From NCBI GenBank assembly GCA_964570005.1, contig CAZMWE010000001.1:1-64000 (forward strand): 64,000 bases of DNA. The letters are read 5' to 3'. This document shows positions 8,927-17,478 of this stretch, one piece after another (positions within the stretch are counted from its first letter, which is position 1; each line of letters opens with the position of its first letter). Source of the DNA: JAJZCD01 sp964570005 (lineage in GTDB: Bacteria; Patescibacteriota; Saccharimonadia; Saccharimonadales; UBA4665). The notes below the pieces were generated by a model that saw only the letters and a program-made list of their open reading frames with translations, had not been told where the DNA came from and searched no databases. Made by a program: the position numbers and the translations under genes.

Positions 8927-9220
8927 GTGCTGAACAAGACAGGTTTAGAGCAAAGCTTTTCGATTGACGGTCACGAGGGCGAGGCTCTCGGTATAATAGC
9001 TGAGCAGAACGGGATGACTACTCAAGACTTTGTCCAGCGAATGGCTTTCGAGGCATTGCTGAATGCAAAGCGCAGTTGTCGGGCTGCTGGCGGCTGCCAG
9101 CTTGGGATAGTATGTCCCTCGATGGAAGTGATTGAACGAGAAACTACACGACCGCAGGGATACGTACGCGGGACGATAAGATGCGGCCAACCAGAAGGTT
9201 GTGAAGCGGAAAAAGCATAG
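8927..9220 (+). CDS. Hypothetical 97-aa protein
   Basis: GTG start with AGGAG six bases upstream. The N-terminal half resembles a short amphipathic domain (DGHEGEALGIIAEQNGMTTQDFVQRMAFEAL), like ribbon-helix-helix or small helical regulators, and the C-terminal half is rich in Cys (four: CRAAGGC, VC, RCGQPEGC). The Cys pairs could bind a metal or form disulfides. I do not recognise the family. Confidence 0.6.
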   Translation: MLNKTGLEQSFSIDGHEGEALGIIAEQNGMTTQDFVQRMAFEALLNAKRSCRAAGGCQLGIVCPSMEVIERETTRPQGYVRGTIRCGQPEGCEAEKA

Positions 9221-9240
9221 GTGAGGTGGTCGCAGTCTTA

Positions 9241-9258
9241 GCTGTCGATGTCGACAGC
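9241..9258. terminator. Perfect hairpin between convergent genes
   Basis: GCTGTCGA-TG-TCGACAGC, an 8-bp perfect inverted repeat between the ends of the 97-aa gene and the leftward 438-aa gene. No T-run follows, so termination activity is uncertain. Confidence 0.35.
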
Positions 9259-9290
9259 AGAGCTACTGCGTTCCGTCTGCCGCGACAAGC

Positions 9291-10607
9291 TTAAGTGTGC
9301 TGGACGATCGTCTTGACCTGCTGGTTGGTTACCGGGCAGTCAGCGCTCAATGTGTACCACTTGCCGTCGCTGATCCAGGTGGCGTTGGTGTTACTGAAGC
9401 GATAGACCATGGTATTGCCGGCCATTACCATCTGATAGGTGGGTGTACCGCTGGCGTCAGTGGAACCGATGGACTGAATCATGTCGGCATCGCTTAAGTT
9501 GGTGTTCTCCTGAGTGAGCTGGTATAGACCGCCCGGTCCTTTGAATCCGAGCATCAGCTTGCCGTCTCCTGCCTGCGCGCCATTATAGGTGAAGCCGGCG
9601 TCGGCCAGGTTGGGGGCGACGGAGCTAACACCAGACCGATAAGCGGCGATTTTGAGCTGTAGCGCCGGTGAGTTCTGATAGGCAATGAACGCGGCGATGA
9701 TGACCAATGCCATCGACCCGCCGACCATACTAACGATGTGTAAACGGGCCTTCCGCCGGTAGCTGGCGGCGTGAGTCCTGATATCGACGAAGCTATTGGC
9801 CCGGGCTATAGCCTGCTCGAACATGTCGGGCACTTGATTGCCTTGATGGGGCGATGGTACCGGATCGGGGTCGTTGGTGGGGTTGGTGGGCTCTGGGGCC
9901 GCTGTGGGTGTGGGCTGGACGGCGAGCGGCGCGAAGGTTGGTGCGAGGCTGGACGGCATTGCCGTGCTATGGCGAATGATTAGCGGACTCTTGGAAGTGG
10001 TCCGGGCGCGGGCCAGACGCTCGGAGTCGATAGTTGCGGCGGATTTTTTAAATGCGATAAGGCCCGGGACTTTGCGCTGGAGTGCGCTTTGCGGGCGAAG
10101 TGTGTTGTGAGTGTTGGGCTCCGGCGTGGGCACGGTGTCGCGCCGCAATGTCCGGCTATGCTGGGCGGCATGATGGCGGACATGGTTGGGCTGAGTACGG
10201 TGAACGGTAAGCGCCTGCGCTTTGCTCGCAGTGTGGCTCACGCTGATGCTGCGGGCGTCCGCGGACTGCGGCAAGTGAGCACGGGCGTGATTGATCGCAC
10301 GGCTGGTGGTCGGCTTGTGCGGCTTAGAGGCGGATTTGGCTGATCTGATAACGTCGCGCATGGCGGGCTTGGCGTGTAATGCTGCGGACATGGTTGCGGG
10401 CGTCCTGGTGATCAGCTCATCAGGATCATCTTTGATGTGGCGTGAGGCGGCGGTATGCCCTGGTGTGGTCGCGGTACGCGACCGGAAAAAACCGTCAATG
10501 TTGCGGCCGGTATGCTGCAGGGGTGGCGCTGAAGCCGGGCCAAGCACGGCACCCGTCACCGCATCGTAGCGCCTGCCATTCACCTCTATTGTCGCTGGAT
10601 GTTCCAT
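9291..10607 (-). CDS. Hypothetical single-pass membrane protein, 438 aa
   Basis: The N-terminus (ATIEVNGRRYDAVTGAVLG) carries a short motif, then about 250 residues of low-complexity His/Ser/Thr/Ala/Arg-rich, probably disordered chain. A membrane helix (VSMVGGSMALVIIAAFIAY) sits near residue 300, followed by a compact external domain of about 120 aa ending in CPVTNQQVKTIVQHT. The layout, a long disordered cytoplasmic part joined to a small extracellular domain, is like other envelope proteins in this window (DUF3048, sortase). Function unknown. Confidence 0.75.
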   Translation of the reverse strand: MEHPATIEVNGRRYDAVTGAVLGPASAPPLQHTGRNIDGFFRSRTATTPGHTAASRHIKDDPDELITRTPATMSAALHAKPAMRDVIRSAKSASKPHKPTTSRAINHARAHLPQSADARSISVSHTASKAQALTVHRTQPNHVRHHAAQHSRTLRRDTVPTPEPNTHNTLRPQSALQRKVPGLIAFKKSAATIDSERLARARTTSKSPLIIRHSTAMPSSLAPTFAPLAVQPTPTAAPEPTNPTNDPDPVPSPHQGNQVPDMFEQAIARANSFVDIRTHAASYRRKARLHIVSMVGGSMALVIIAAFIAYQNSPALQLKIAAYRSGVSSVAPNLADAGFTYNGAQAGDGKLMLGFKGPGGLYQLTQENTNLSDADMIQSIGSTDASGTPTYQMVMAGNTMVYRFSNTNATWISDGKWYTLSADCPVTNQQVKTIVQHT

Positions 10608-10718
10608 GTCTTGCGTTTTAGCCCACTGTGTTTGTCTGCATTGTACCGCTATCGCTTAGGTAAACGCAAGCGTGACACCGCTAGTGAAGCTTGGTTGTGC
10701 TGCTATAATTTTCAGCAG

Positions 10719-11315
10719 ATGGGCAATGTATTACTAAAGTATAAATACCTGACGGTCACCATAGCGAGCTTCGCACTCCTCGTTGCAGACTGGTTTCTAC
10801 CACCTGATATTCTCGCTTCCCATATAGTATCTCTGGTTGGTGTGCTCGGGTTGGCAGTCGGTGGTATTTTGGCGATTTGGAAGAGTAAAAATCATAAAAA
10901 AGCTTTGCTGTGGGCGTTGTATGTGCTGTTGCTTGGACAATTCCTGTACTCCAATTTTGTGTCCACGCTCGGCTCTTCCTATATCTTTCCCACCGCGGAT
11001 TATCCACCTGTCATCTCGTGGAACTGCCCAGACTTTAACCAACTTGTCGTGCCAGACTCGGGTTCATGCGTATACAATTGTCCGGAGGAGTCTGTCCGTG
11101 TGCTGCCGGCATCATCAACTACAAAGGGTTTTCCAGTCACCCTTTTCTACGATGACGGTCCGTGTGACGACACATACACTGGTCGTACCAATGGCTTTGT
11201 ATTTGCCGTTACCCTAAATATTCTGTACATCGCCATCGCGACGGCGCTGTTTGGTTATGTTTTGCGGAAACAGGCGAACAGCCCTAAGAAGGTAGTCCGC
11301 CGCCGCAATCGTTAA
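10719..11315 (+). CDS. Hypothetical membrane protein, 198 aa
   Basis: Two closely spaced N-terminal membrane helices (about residues 10-55), another near 65-80, a Cys-containing loop (WNCPDFNQL, SGSCVYNCPEE, DGPCDDTY) and a C-terminal helix followed by a basic tail (KKVVRRRNR). The loop cysteines suggest disulfides outside the cell, which would fit the VKOR encoded further on. The start at 10719 lies 9 bases after TATAAT (10704-10709); an in-frame upstream extension overlaps the divergent gene and is rejected. Confidence 0.65.
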   Translation: MGNVLLKYKYLTVTIASFALLVADWFLPPDILASHIVSLVGVLGLAVGGILAIWKSKNHKKALLWALYVLLLGQFLYSNFVSTLGSSYIFPTADYPPVISWNCPDFNQLVVPDSGSCVYNCPEESVRVLPASSTTKGFPVTLFYDDGPCDDTYTGRTNGFVFAVTLNILYIAIATALFGYVLRKQANSPKKVVRRRNR

Positions 11316-11337
11316 GCGCAGGTTTACCACCTGCTGA

Positions 11338-11343
11338 TATACT
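11338..11343 (+). promoter_or_regulatory. -10 box of leaderless promoter
   Basis: TATACT, 8 bases before the ATG at 11352. Confidence 0.55.
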
Positions 11344-11351
11344 AAGAAGTA

Positions 11352-12866
11352 ATGGACTTCCTCGATCCTAAGCAGGAACGCCGCAACCAGTTCACGTTGT
11401 TGCTGGGTTATTGTCTTGTTACGCTGGCCATCGGCGGTGCGGCGCTAGTGTTACTGTACCAGGCTTACGGCTACGGCCTGAACAAACAGGGTGAAGTAAC
11501 GCAGAGTGGCTTGCTGTTCGTATCCAGTCAGCCGAGTGGGTCGGCAATTCGCCTGAACGGCCAACCATACTCATCTAATACAAACACTCGTGTTACCGTG
11601 CCGACCGGCCCATATTCCATGTCGATTACCCGATCCGGCTATCGGGACTGGCAGCGGCCGATCTATGTCGCTGGCGGCGATGTCCAGCATTTTGACTATC
11701 CGTTCCTGTTCCCTTCCAAATTACAAACCGATTCTCTGGCAGAGCCGGCGGCTGCGCCAAGTGTGGCTACGCAGAGCGCTGATCGCCGGTGGCTCATCTT
11801 GGACCGGCCGGATACCCCGGGCAGTTTCATGCTGTGGGATTTTAAGAATGCTAAGCAGCCAGTATCTAGCGCGATTACCCTGCCCGCCAACATGTATACC
11901 CCTAGTGACGGCACTCAAAGCTGGGCAGTCGAAGAATGGGCCAGCGACAACCAGCATGTCGTGCTGCTGCATACCTACACGCAGAAAGGTGCCGCGGGGC
12001 ATGAATATGTCCTGCTTGACCGGGCTACACCGGTCGATTCGGTGAATCTGACTCGCCAGCTGAATCTGGCGCAAGCCGAAACGCTCAGCCTGTACAATAA
12101 TCGCATCGCGCAGGTATACGTGTACAACCCGGACGACCAGAGCTTACAACGGCTGAATGCTACCGATGGTACGCTGGTGAGCAAACTGCAGCATGTACTG
12201 GCTTTTAAAACATATGCGGACAAAGAAATCCTGTATGTGACAGACCAACCACCCGGCGGCAAAATTACACCCGGACAGGTCAGTGCCGTGCTGCAGGATG
12301 GCCAGCAGAGCTATGTGCTACGCACCTTGCCGGCCGGCGCCCCGTCGTACGAGCTGAACCTGGCACAATATGCCGGCGACTGGTACGTGGCGGTGGCGGC
12401 CAGTAATGAGTCATCGGTGTATGTCTACAAAAATCCGCAAAGTCAGCCGGCAACCAGTCCTGATACCTATCCGAACCCATGGCGACGACTCGATATCGCT
12501 AATCCGACGTACCTATCGTTTTCCAGTAATACGCAGTTCCTGGTGGCGGAAAGCGGCCAGAGTTTCACAGTGTATGACTTTGAAAACATCATCCAATACC
12601 GCTACACCGCCGTACAGCCGCTCGACCAGCCGCAGACACACGCTACCTGGATGGACGGTGACCGCCTGATGTACGTCAGCGGCGGCAAACTGGTCGTATT
12701 CGATTACGACTACCGCAATGTGCAGACGCTTATGCCCGCACTCCCAGCTTATACCCCGGTATTCGACCCGGGCTACACGCATGTGTATGCCTTGGCGCCA
12801 AGCACTAAGAATGTCGCTGGGATCGCGCTCATGAGCACCTGGTTGCGGGCGCCCGCGGACCAGTAA
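11352..12866 (+). CDS. PEGA-domain membrane protein with beta-propeller-like C-terminus
   Basis: 504 aa. One N-terminal membrane helix (about residues 14-36) is followed by a PEGA domain (SSQPSGSAIRLNGQPY ... VPTGPYSMSITRSGYRDW). The remaining about 380 residues contain repeated strands with Trp and Tyr, like a WD40-type propeller. PEGA domains are surface-exposed and usually tied to cell-envelope binding; the propeller would offer a large interaction surface. Convergent with the sortase gene (2-base gap). No enzyme motif seen. Confidence 0.8.
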   Translation: MDFLDPKQERRNQFTLLLGYCLVTLAIGGAALVLLYQAYGYGLNKQGEVTQSGLLFVSSQPSGSAIRLNGQPYSSNTNTRVTVPTGPYSMSITRSGYRDWQRPIYVAGGDVQHFDYPFLFPSKLQTDSLAEPAAAPSVATQSADRRWLILDRPDTPGSFMLWDFKNAKQPVSSAITLPANMYTPSDGTQSWAVEEWASDNQHVVLLHTYTQKGAAGHEYVLLDRATPVDSVNLTRQLNLAQAETLSLYNNRIAQVYVYNPDDQSLQRLNATDGTLVSKLQHVLAFKTYADKEILYVTDQPPGGKITPGQVSAVLQDGQQSYVLRTLPAGAPSYELNLAQYAGDWYVAVAASNESSVYVYKNPQSQPATSPDTYPNPWRRLDIANPTYLSFSSNTQFLVAESGQSFTVYDFENIIQYRYTAVQPLDQPQTHATWMDGDRLMYVSGGKLVVFDYDYRNVQTLMPALPAYTPVFDPGYTHVYALAPSTKNVAGIALMSTWLRAPADQ

Positions 12867-12868
12867 GC

Positions 12869-14170
12869 TTATTTCCAGAATTCCAGATCGTTGACCAGCT
12901 GGCTCCAGAGGCTCGGCCCGTTGCCGGCAATGGCTGTCGGTGAGCCGCTGACGGTCGGTGCCGCCCCAGCGGTGTTGGTACTAATGGCCGGGCTGATCTG
13001 CTCGCCCCACACGACCAAGCGGTTGGTACTGATGCCTGGCGGATCGCAGGTGATAAGCTGGGCCGTGGCCTGCTTACCACGGGTGTCGTTGATGACGGCT
13101 ACGTCAGTAGGTGGCACGACTTCGCGGTCAAACACGCGGTAGGCGTAGGTGGCATTGTTGTAGGTGATGTAGAACAGGTCGCCGGTGGTTAGGTCGTGCA
13201 GCAGCGTGAACGCAAACTTATATTTGCCGTTATTGAAGATATTGCCAGAAGAGTGTCCGAAATAGGCGGCATTGCCGTTTTGGCCCGGCAGTACGGTGTT
13301 CGGATAGTGAATGACGCCGCTCTCTAAGTCGTTATCTATAACGTTTTCGTCGTACGTGTTCAGTGAAAAATCGACAGGGATCTGCACGTTGATCTTGGGG
13401 ATGGTGACATTTGGCGGCGCGTCAGCGCTGGCGGCACTGGTAGTCGTTTGGATGATTGGCGTGCTGCTGACATCGCGGCTCGGCTGGATGAACGGCGCGA
13501 TGATGATCTGATTGAAGAAGGTGAATAGGAACACAACGATTACGACCGAGCCGGTGGCTAATCCGAACATCAGTGACTGCAGGTGATGCTTTAGTGTTAG
13601 CTGTCCGCCGGAGCTTACACGGCTAGCGATTTTACGTTTGAGCGCGCGAGCGGTGGTTGTATCGCTCAATTTTATCGGGCGACGGCCGGGTTTTGGTGGT
13701 GTGTGATTGCCGACTACGACGCTTCTTGGCAAAGCGGTCGGCGCTGGTATCGCCGGTGAGGGCTGGGCGGCTGGTCCGGCCGTCAGTGGCTCGAACGTAA
13801 ACTCAACCGGCTCTTCCCGCTTGCGGCTCAAGACCGGCTGCTGCTTCTGGAACAATTTTTGGTACGGCGTGTGCTGGTTGGCCGCGTAGAACTCCTGCCA
13901 GACCTCGCGCTTTTCATCGTCCGGGAGCTGCGTGTAATAGTGGTGCCAAGCGGTCTGGATCTCAGCCATGCTTTTGCCCGACTGGCTGAGGCTGCGCATA
14001 AACTGCTGGTGTTTGCTGGGCGTCCGCTCAGTTTGCGCCTCAGCCAGCTCCTGGGCTGCGGCTGGCTCGTTGCCGTAAGCCCGCTCCACTTTGGCCCGGA
14101 TAAGATCCACTGCCGGATTGGCGGCTTGGGCATCATTGCTGAACTGGGGGATAAGAGGGTTGTTGCTCAT
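12869..14170 (-). CDS. Sortase-family transpeptidase with long N-terminal extension
   Basis: 433 aa. Disordered cytoplasmic N-terminus (about 200 aa), membrane helix (SLMFGLATGSVVIVVFLFTFF) and an external sortase domain. Catalytic residues are visible: H306 in GHSSG, C375 in LITCDPPG (the TLxTC-type motif) and R384 in NRLVVWG. Sortases join LPXTG-type proteins to the surface or make pili. I saw no LPXTG substrate in the window. TATAAT about 50 bases upstream plus GGAAAG before the ATG suggests a normal leader here. Confidence 0.88.
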   Translation of the reverse strand: MSNNPLIPQFSNDAQAANPAVDLIRAKVERAYGNEPAAAQELAEAQTERTPSKHQQFMRSLSQSGKSMAEIQTAWHHYYTQLPDDEKREVWQEFYAANQHTPYQKLFQKQQPVLSRKREEPVEFTFEPLTAGPAAQPSPAIPAPTALPRSVVVGNHTPPKPGRRPIKLSDTTTARALKRKIASRVSSGGQLTLKHHLQSLMFGLATGSVVIVVFLFTFFNQIIIAPFIQPSRDVSSTPIIQTTTSAASADAPPNVTIPKINVQIPVDFSLNTYDENVIDNDLESGVIHYPNTVLPGQNGNAAYFGHSSGNIFNNGKYKFAFTLLHDLTTGDLFYITYNNATYAYRVFDREVVPPTDVAVINDTRGKQATAQLITCDPPGISTNRLVVWGEQISPAISTNTAGAAPTVSGSPTAIAGNGPSLWSQLVNDLEFWK

Positions 14171-14333
14171 AGGCTTTCCAGACCCGAGCGGATTCGCCGC
14201 CCACTCGCGCTTCTTCGTTTAAATTATATCAGCTGTGGTTGAATATAGCTGCGAGCATTCCACCAAATCGCCTATGCATCCGACGGTTTGCCTGTGTGCC
14301 CGACTTATAGTACACTACACCTCTGATAAGCAT

Positions 14334-14351
14334 GGGCGAGTGGCGGAATTG
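14334..14351 (+). pseudogene. 5' fragment resembling tRNA-Leu
   Basis: GGGCGAGTGGCGGAATTG matches the first 18 bases typical of bacterial tRNA-Leu (acceptor 5' strand and start of D arm) but stops before the D loop. It lies 21 bases upstream of an intact tRNA-Leu whose corresponding segment is similar but not identical. It looks like the remnant of a second leucine tRNA. Confidence 0.5.
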
Positions 14352-14354
14352 ACC

Positions 14355-14473
14355 GGTTCTTTAACAACTTGTGCCGCAGTGGTGGAATTGGTAGACACGC
14401 CGGACTCAAAATCCTGTGAGGGCAACCTCGTGTCGGTTCAAGTCCGACCTGCGGCACCAGTTGTTAAAGAACC
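14355..14473 (+). repeat. 15-bp perfect inverted repeat enclosing tRNA-Leu
   Basis: GGTTCTTTAACAACT (14355-14369) and AGTTGTTAAAGAACC (14459-14473) are exact reverse complements that bracket the tRNA. In the transcript they would extend the acceptor stem into a 15-bp processing stalk. The right arm begins with the last A of the encoded CCA. Confidence 0.85.
14373..14459 (+). tRNA. tRNA-Leu (anticodon CAA)
   Basis: Class II tRNA with acceptor GCCGCAG/CTGCGGC, anticodon loop CTCAAAA (CAA, reading UUG), long variable arm GAGG-GCAA-CCTC, T arm with TTCAAGT loop and encoded CCA. The anticodon stem CCGGA/TCCTG has one C-U mismatch. It is flanked by a perfect inverted repeat and followed by two more hairpins. 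Confidence 0.95.
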
Positions 14474-14532
14474 AGGGCTGCATGCAGCCCTGTCGCTAGA
14501 CGCCCAGCTTTCCACCGTGCAGCTGGGCGTCT
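14473..14532 (+). terminator. Tandem hairpins downstream of tRNA-Leu
   Basis: A 20-base perfect palindrome centred on GCTGCATGCAGC (14473-14492), then AGACGCCCAGCT (14498-14509) pairing with AGCTGGGCGTCT (14521-14532). Neither has a T-run, so they may serve end protection or processing as much as termination. Confidence 0.5.
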
Positions 14533-14626
14533 GATACGGATAGTATGAATCTCCCTTGAGTTGTTGGACCCGTTGCGGATGATTTTGAGTTGCATTATTT
14601 ATATATACATAGTATAACATAAAATC

Positions 14627-14632
14627 TATAAT
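14627..14632 (+). promoter_or_regulatory. -10 box of leaderless promoter
   Basis: TATAAT, 7 bases before the ATG at 14640, within a very A/T-rich stretch. Confidence 0.6.
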
Positions 14633-14639
14633 ATAAAAT

Positions 14640-15659
14640 ATGTCTAAACCATATAAAGCACCAAATATCCCCATCACAGACCAAGCCTTACTTGCTGGGT
14701 GCAATTACCCATACCTCGAAGATAGGGCAGTCGGTACTCCGGAAGCACCCCGACTCACAGGGCAGTATCTCACAGCTATGTCTGAAACGAATGATGGCCA
14801 GCAAGCTTTGCAGATTGTTGCTGTCCCACCCCAGAACCGAAAGCTGCTCGCTCGAAATGCTATGCCGGGCGACTTGGACGGTATTGCCTGGGCTGCGGGT
14901 GGCTTGGCGGCGGCTGGCGCCACAGAGCTCATTACTCACTCAGATATTCTAAGTGTCATTACTGGACTGGGCGTCGCCGCAGTGGTGGCTGCCAAACCGG
15001 TGTTCAGAGAAGTACGCGATGTCCAGCAGACTAGAGCGCAAAGGCGACTGTTGCAATCGGAGTCGACCATGACTTTCCCCGTAGCGGATGTGCGGGTAGG
15101 CGTTAGTGAGGATTTTGCAAGCACAGAAGTTCGTTTTAACAGCGGTCAGGCGTTCTCTTCTATCGGTGCGTTATTAAGAAGCGCGAACGGATTGCCAGGG
15201 CTGTCAATGGACGAAAGGGCGGGCATTGTGATAAATCCTGGGACGGCACTGAGCACTATGTTGCAGCGGCTACGTTTGCCAGGTTATCGTGATCAGCTCT
15301 TGGCAGGAAGCAAAAGCTCACTCGCTGTGCTAGATAGAGCATGTCAGGAGGCGCCCCTCCAGCGCGCAGAGGGAACTCTCGAACCTGAGGCCAGGGTGCC
15401 TGAGAGCTCACGTCTTCCTGTCCTAACAGCAGCCTTAGGCATGTATGGAGCCTTTTATACAATACAAGCTGAGCGTATCGCTGGGCGTCTGGAAAGAGCT
15501 CACCCAGAGGCTCTGGCTGAGGTGGGCTGTCAACTGGAACCCTCGATGGCGCTACTACTCGACTTTAGCAAGCCATTGCCTTTGGCAGACTTAGTAGGAT
15601 TTGATCGGACTGTAGACCAGCTGCCGTCACGCCCACGGTACGCATCCGGCACCTCGTGA
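14640..15659 (+). CDS. Hypothetical 339-aa protein
   Basis: Contains one hydrophobic stretch (about residues 80-120, rich in Ala/Gly: GIAWAAGGLAAAGATELI ... VITGLGVAAVVAAKP) that could be a membrane hairpin; the rest is soluble. No family recognised. It is a single rightward gene with its own leaderless promoter, convergent with the leftward DNA-repair/Nudix group (4-base gap). Ends in TGA. Confidence 0.7.
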   Translation: MSKPYKAPNIPITDQALLAGCNYPYLEDRAVGTPEAPRLTGQYLTAMSETNDGQQALQIVAVPPQNRKLLARNAMPGDLDGIAWAAGGLAAAGATELITHSDILSVITGLGVAAVVAAKPVFREVRDVQQTRAQRRLLQSESTMTFPVADVRVGVSEDFASTEVRFNSGQAFSSIGALLRSANGLPGLSMDERAGIVINPGTALSTMLQRLRLPGYRDQLLAGSKSSLAVLDRACQEAPLQRAEGTLEPEARVPESSRLPVLTAALGMYGAFYTIQAERIAGRLERAHPEALAEVGCQLEPSMALLLDFSKPLPLADLVGFDRTVDQLPSRPRYASGTS

Positions 15660-15663
15660 TAGG

Positions 15664-16461
15664 TCAACCGACCGTCAGGTTGTGTACGGCAGTTGTGAGT
15701 GCCTCGAAAGACTTGACCGGGTTCTGAGTCCACCAGACGGCAGCGTATACGGCCGTATTCAGGCACCAAACGGGTTCCTCGTTTTGGACGGCCGTAGTGC
15801 TCACCTTTCCGTTCACGGCTACTGCGTAGCTATCCTGATGGCGGGTGATTATGGCGAGCGGATACTGCTGCGTAAACTCGTGCAGGCTCTCTACAAGCTG
15901 TACCAGACCCATTTCAGTTGTAAAAGCATGCGGAAAATGTGCGGCAACACCCAGCTGCCGCAGTTGCCCCAAGGCCAAAACTAGCAGCGTATGTTGACGT
16001 TGTAAAAGCTGCAACGGTTGACGAACCAGTACATCGGCGGCCTCTTTGGTAATCGTAACCTGCCCCTGGTATTTTTGCAGAAGACTTTCCAGCAGGACGG
16101 TGGTTTCGCTATTGCGGCCGATGTCCCCGGGCAGGAGTACGCCGTCCACAGGAGCGGCTAGATCCAACATGACTGCCAGACTCTCTCGCGCAAAGCTGCC
16201 ACTGGGCGTGCTGGGCGCAAATTCGGCTTCAGGAAAAATATCGTGCACGATCTTTTGCATGCTGTTAGGTAGCAGCACCGTGGCAACGCCGATGCCCGCC
16301 TCTAAGGCATCGCCGTATGCGTTCGCAGGTGCCTTGAATTCATAGCCATTGCCGCCGATAATCAGCAGCTTGCCGCTTAAGGCCCGTGTTTCCGGTCGGC
16401 TCCATTCCAACTCTGGAAATAGCGGTTTGTCGCCCTGTCGTTGCCAATAACTCACTTCCAT
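15664..16461 (-). CDS. Ribokinase-fold protein related to NAD(P)HX dehydratase
   Basis: 265 aa. SGKLLIIGGNG followed by AGIGVATVLLPN, a DGVLLPGDIGRNSETT segment and VTITKEAADVL resemble the C-terminal domain of YjeF-type ADP-dependent NAD(P)H-hydrate dehydratases, which repair damaged nicotinamide cofactors. The terminal GxGD-like ATP site is less clear (LALGQLRQLG), so activity is uncertain. Starts 6 bases after TACAAT (16468-16473 on the complement). It follows the Nudix gene on the same strand by 4 bases. Confidence 0.55.
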   Translation of the reverse strand: MEVSYWQRQGDKPLFPELEWSRPETRALSGKLLIIGGNGYEFKAPANAYGDALEAGIGVATVLLPNSMQKIVHDIFPEAEFAPSTPSGSFARESLAVMLDLAAPVDGVLLPGDIGRNSETTVLLESLLQKYQGQVTITKEAADVLVRQPLQLLQRQHTLLVLALGQLRQLGVAAHFPHAFTTEMGLVQLVESLHEFTQQYPLAIITRHQDSYAVAVNGKVSTTAVQNEEPVWCLNTAVYAAVWWTQNPVKSFEALTTAVHNLTVG

Positions 16462-16465
16462 GAGC

Positions 16466-16924
16466 TTATTGTAGCGTACTCACCTCTTGGAAGTCGCTTT
16501 CGCGTACCACGTCGTGCTCTACGACTACGGTACCCGTAAAGCGCTTGCCCGCCAGCAGGAGTGGCAACCATAGCTTGTCGTCTGGCCACATTTGGTCGTA
16601 TGGAATGTCAGCAAGATTGAACCACTGTGGTCGCATTTCTTCGGTTTCGTGCGGGTCGCCAATCCATGTATCCGCTACGTAAACATGACAATAATGTTCC
16701 ACATCCGGTAGATCATAAAAGTGCAATTCTCCGATTTTGTGCAGGTTCTGTGGTGTCACGCCGATCTCTTCTTCGCATTCGCGGACCGTGGCTTGTGCGT
16801 ATGTTTCGCCCGGTTCAACCTTGCCCCCTGCACCATTCCACTTACCTTCGCCGAACCCGCGTTTCTTCATGGCCAGCAAAATCTCCCCGTTGCGCCGCAA
16901 AAATAGCAATGTGGTGTGCTTCAT
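16466..16924 (-). CDS. MTH1-like Nudix hydrolase (8-oxo-dGTPase type)
   Basis: 152 aa. The Nudix box GGKVEPGETYAQATVRECEEEIG is complete. The flanking motifs KRGFGEGKWNGAGGK and EMRPQWF...MWPDDKLWLPLLL are those of the MTH1 group, which removes oxidised purine nucleotides before incorporation. It overlaps the end of the following 185-aa gene and sits near exonuclease III, a sensible DNA-maintenance neighbourhood. TACAAT lies 7 bases before its ATG, so it also has its own leaderless promoter. Confidence 0.9.
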   Translation of the reverse strand: MKHTTLLFLRRNGEILLAMKKRGFGEGKWNGAGGKVEPGETYAQATVRECEEEIGVTPQNLHKIGELHFYDLPDVEHYCHVYVADTWIGDPHETEEMRPQWFNLADIPYDQMWPDDKLWLPLLLAGKRFTGTVVVEHDVVRESDFQEVSTLQ

Positions 16925-17478
16925 ATCAGCGATTGTAACAGATGAACGTACGGTGTGGGGTTATCCCAGCAGTCGTCATGCTCGCCGGGCAGCGAAATAA
17001 AGGTGCGCGGGCCTTTGAACGGCAGGTCGAGGATGTGCGGCGAACAGGTAGCGTCGTCGCGATTGCGTAAGATAATTTGATACTGTGTGCTGTTCCAGGG
17101 CTTGTCGGCGCCAAGGTTCATGGCCATTCGTATGTGGTCTTTGAGATTGAGCACGTAGCGGAAATGATACGTCCACTTGCGGCCCCATTGCGACAATCGG
17201 CGTTGCTGGCGATATAGCCGGAATTCACGGCTGACTTTTATAACCAGGCACGTGAACCACGATCGGCCGGGCCAATACGGTATGCCTACCGTAACCACCA
17301 GGCGTGCTTTGTTTTTGAGTGGCACGAGCAGACAGCCGCCAGAGTGGGCGAAGATGATATCGGCCGCAGTTGGGTTATGCACAACTACAAACCCTGCTTG
17401 CTCGCAAGCTTTGACGAGTTGACGACCAATGGCTGGACCTTCGTTTAGGCCATATAAAATACAGATGCTGTGGCTCAT
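16921..17478 (-). CDS. Hypothetical protein, possible alpha/beta-hydrolase fold
   Basis: 185 aa. The N-terminus ICILYGLNEGPAIGRQLVKACEQAGF and the later IIFAHSGGCLLVPL look like a small hydrolase-type nucleotide-fold core, with HSGG where a GxSxG nucleophile elbow would be. The catalytic set is incomplete, so function is open. It overlaps exonuclease III by 4 bases upstream and the Nudix gene by 4 bases downstream, so it belongs to that operon. Confidence 0.65.
   Translation of the reverse strand: MSHSICILYGLNEGPAIGRQLVKACEQAGFVVVHNPTAADIIFAHSGGCLLVPLKNKARLVVTVGIPYWPGRSWFTCLVIKVSREFRLYRQQRRLSQWGRKWTYHFRYVLNLKDHIRMAMNLGADKPWNSTQYQIILRNRDDATCSPHILDLPFKGPRTFISLPGEHDDCWDNPTPYVHLLQSLI

Noticed and set aside
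14373..14459. tRNA-Leu as an integration (att) site of an element inside the window
   Set aside because: No integrase gene and no second copy of the tRNA 3' end nearby; the flanking inverted repeat is not a direct att repeat.
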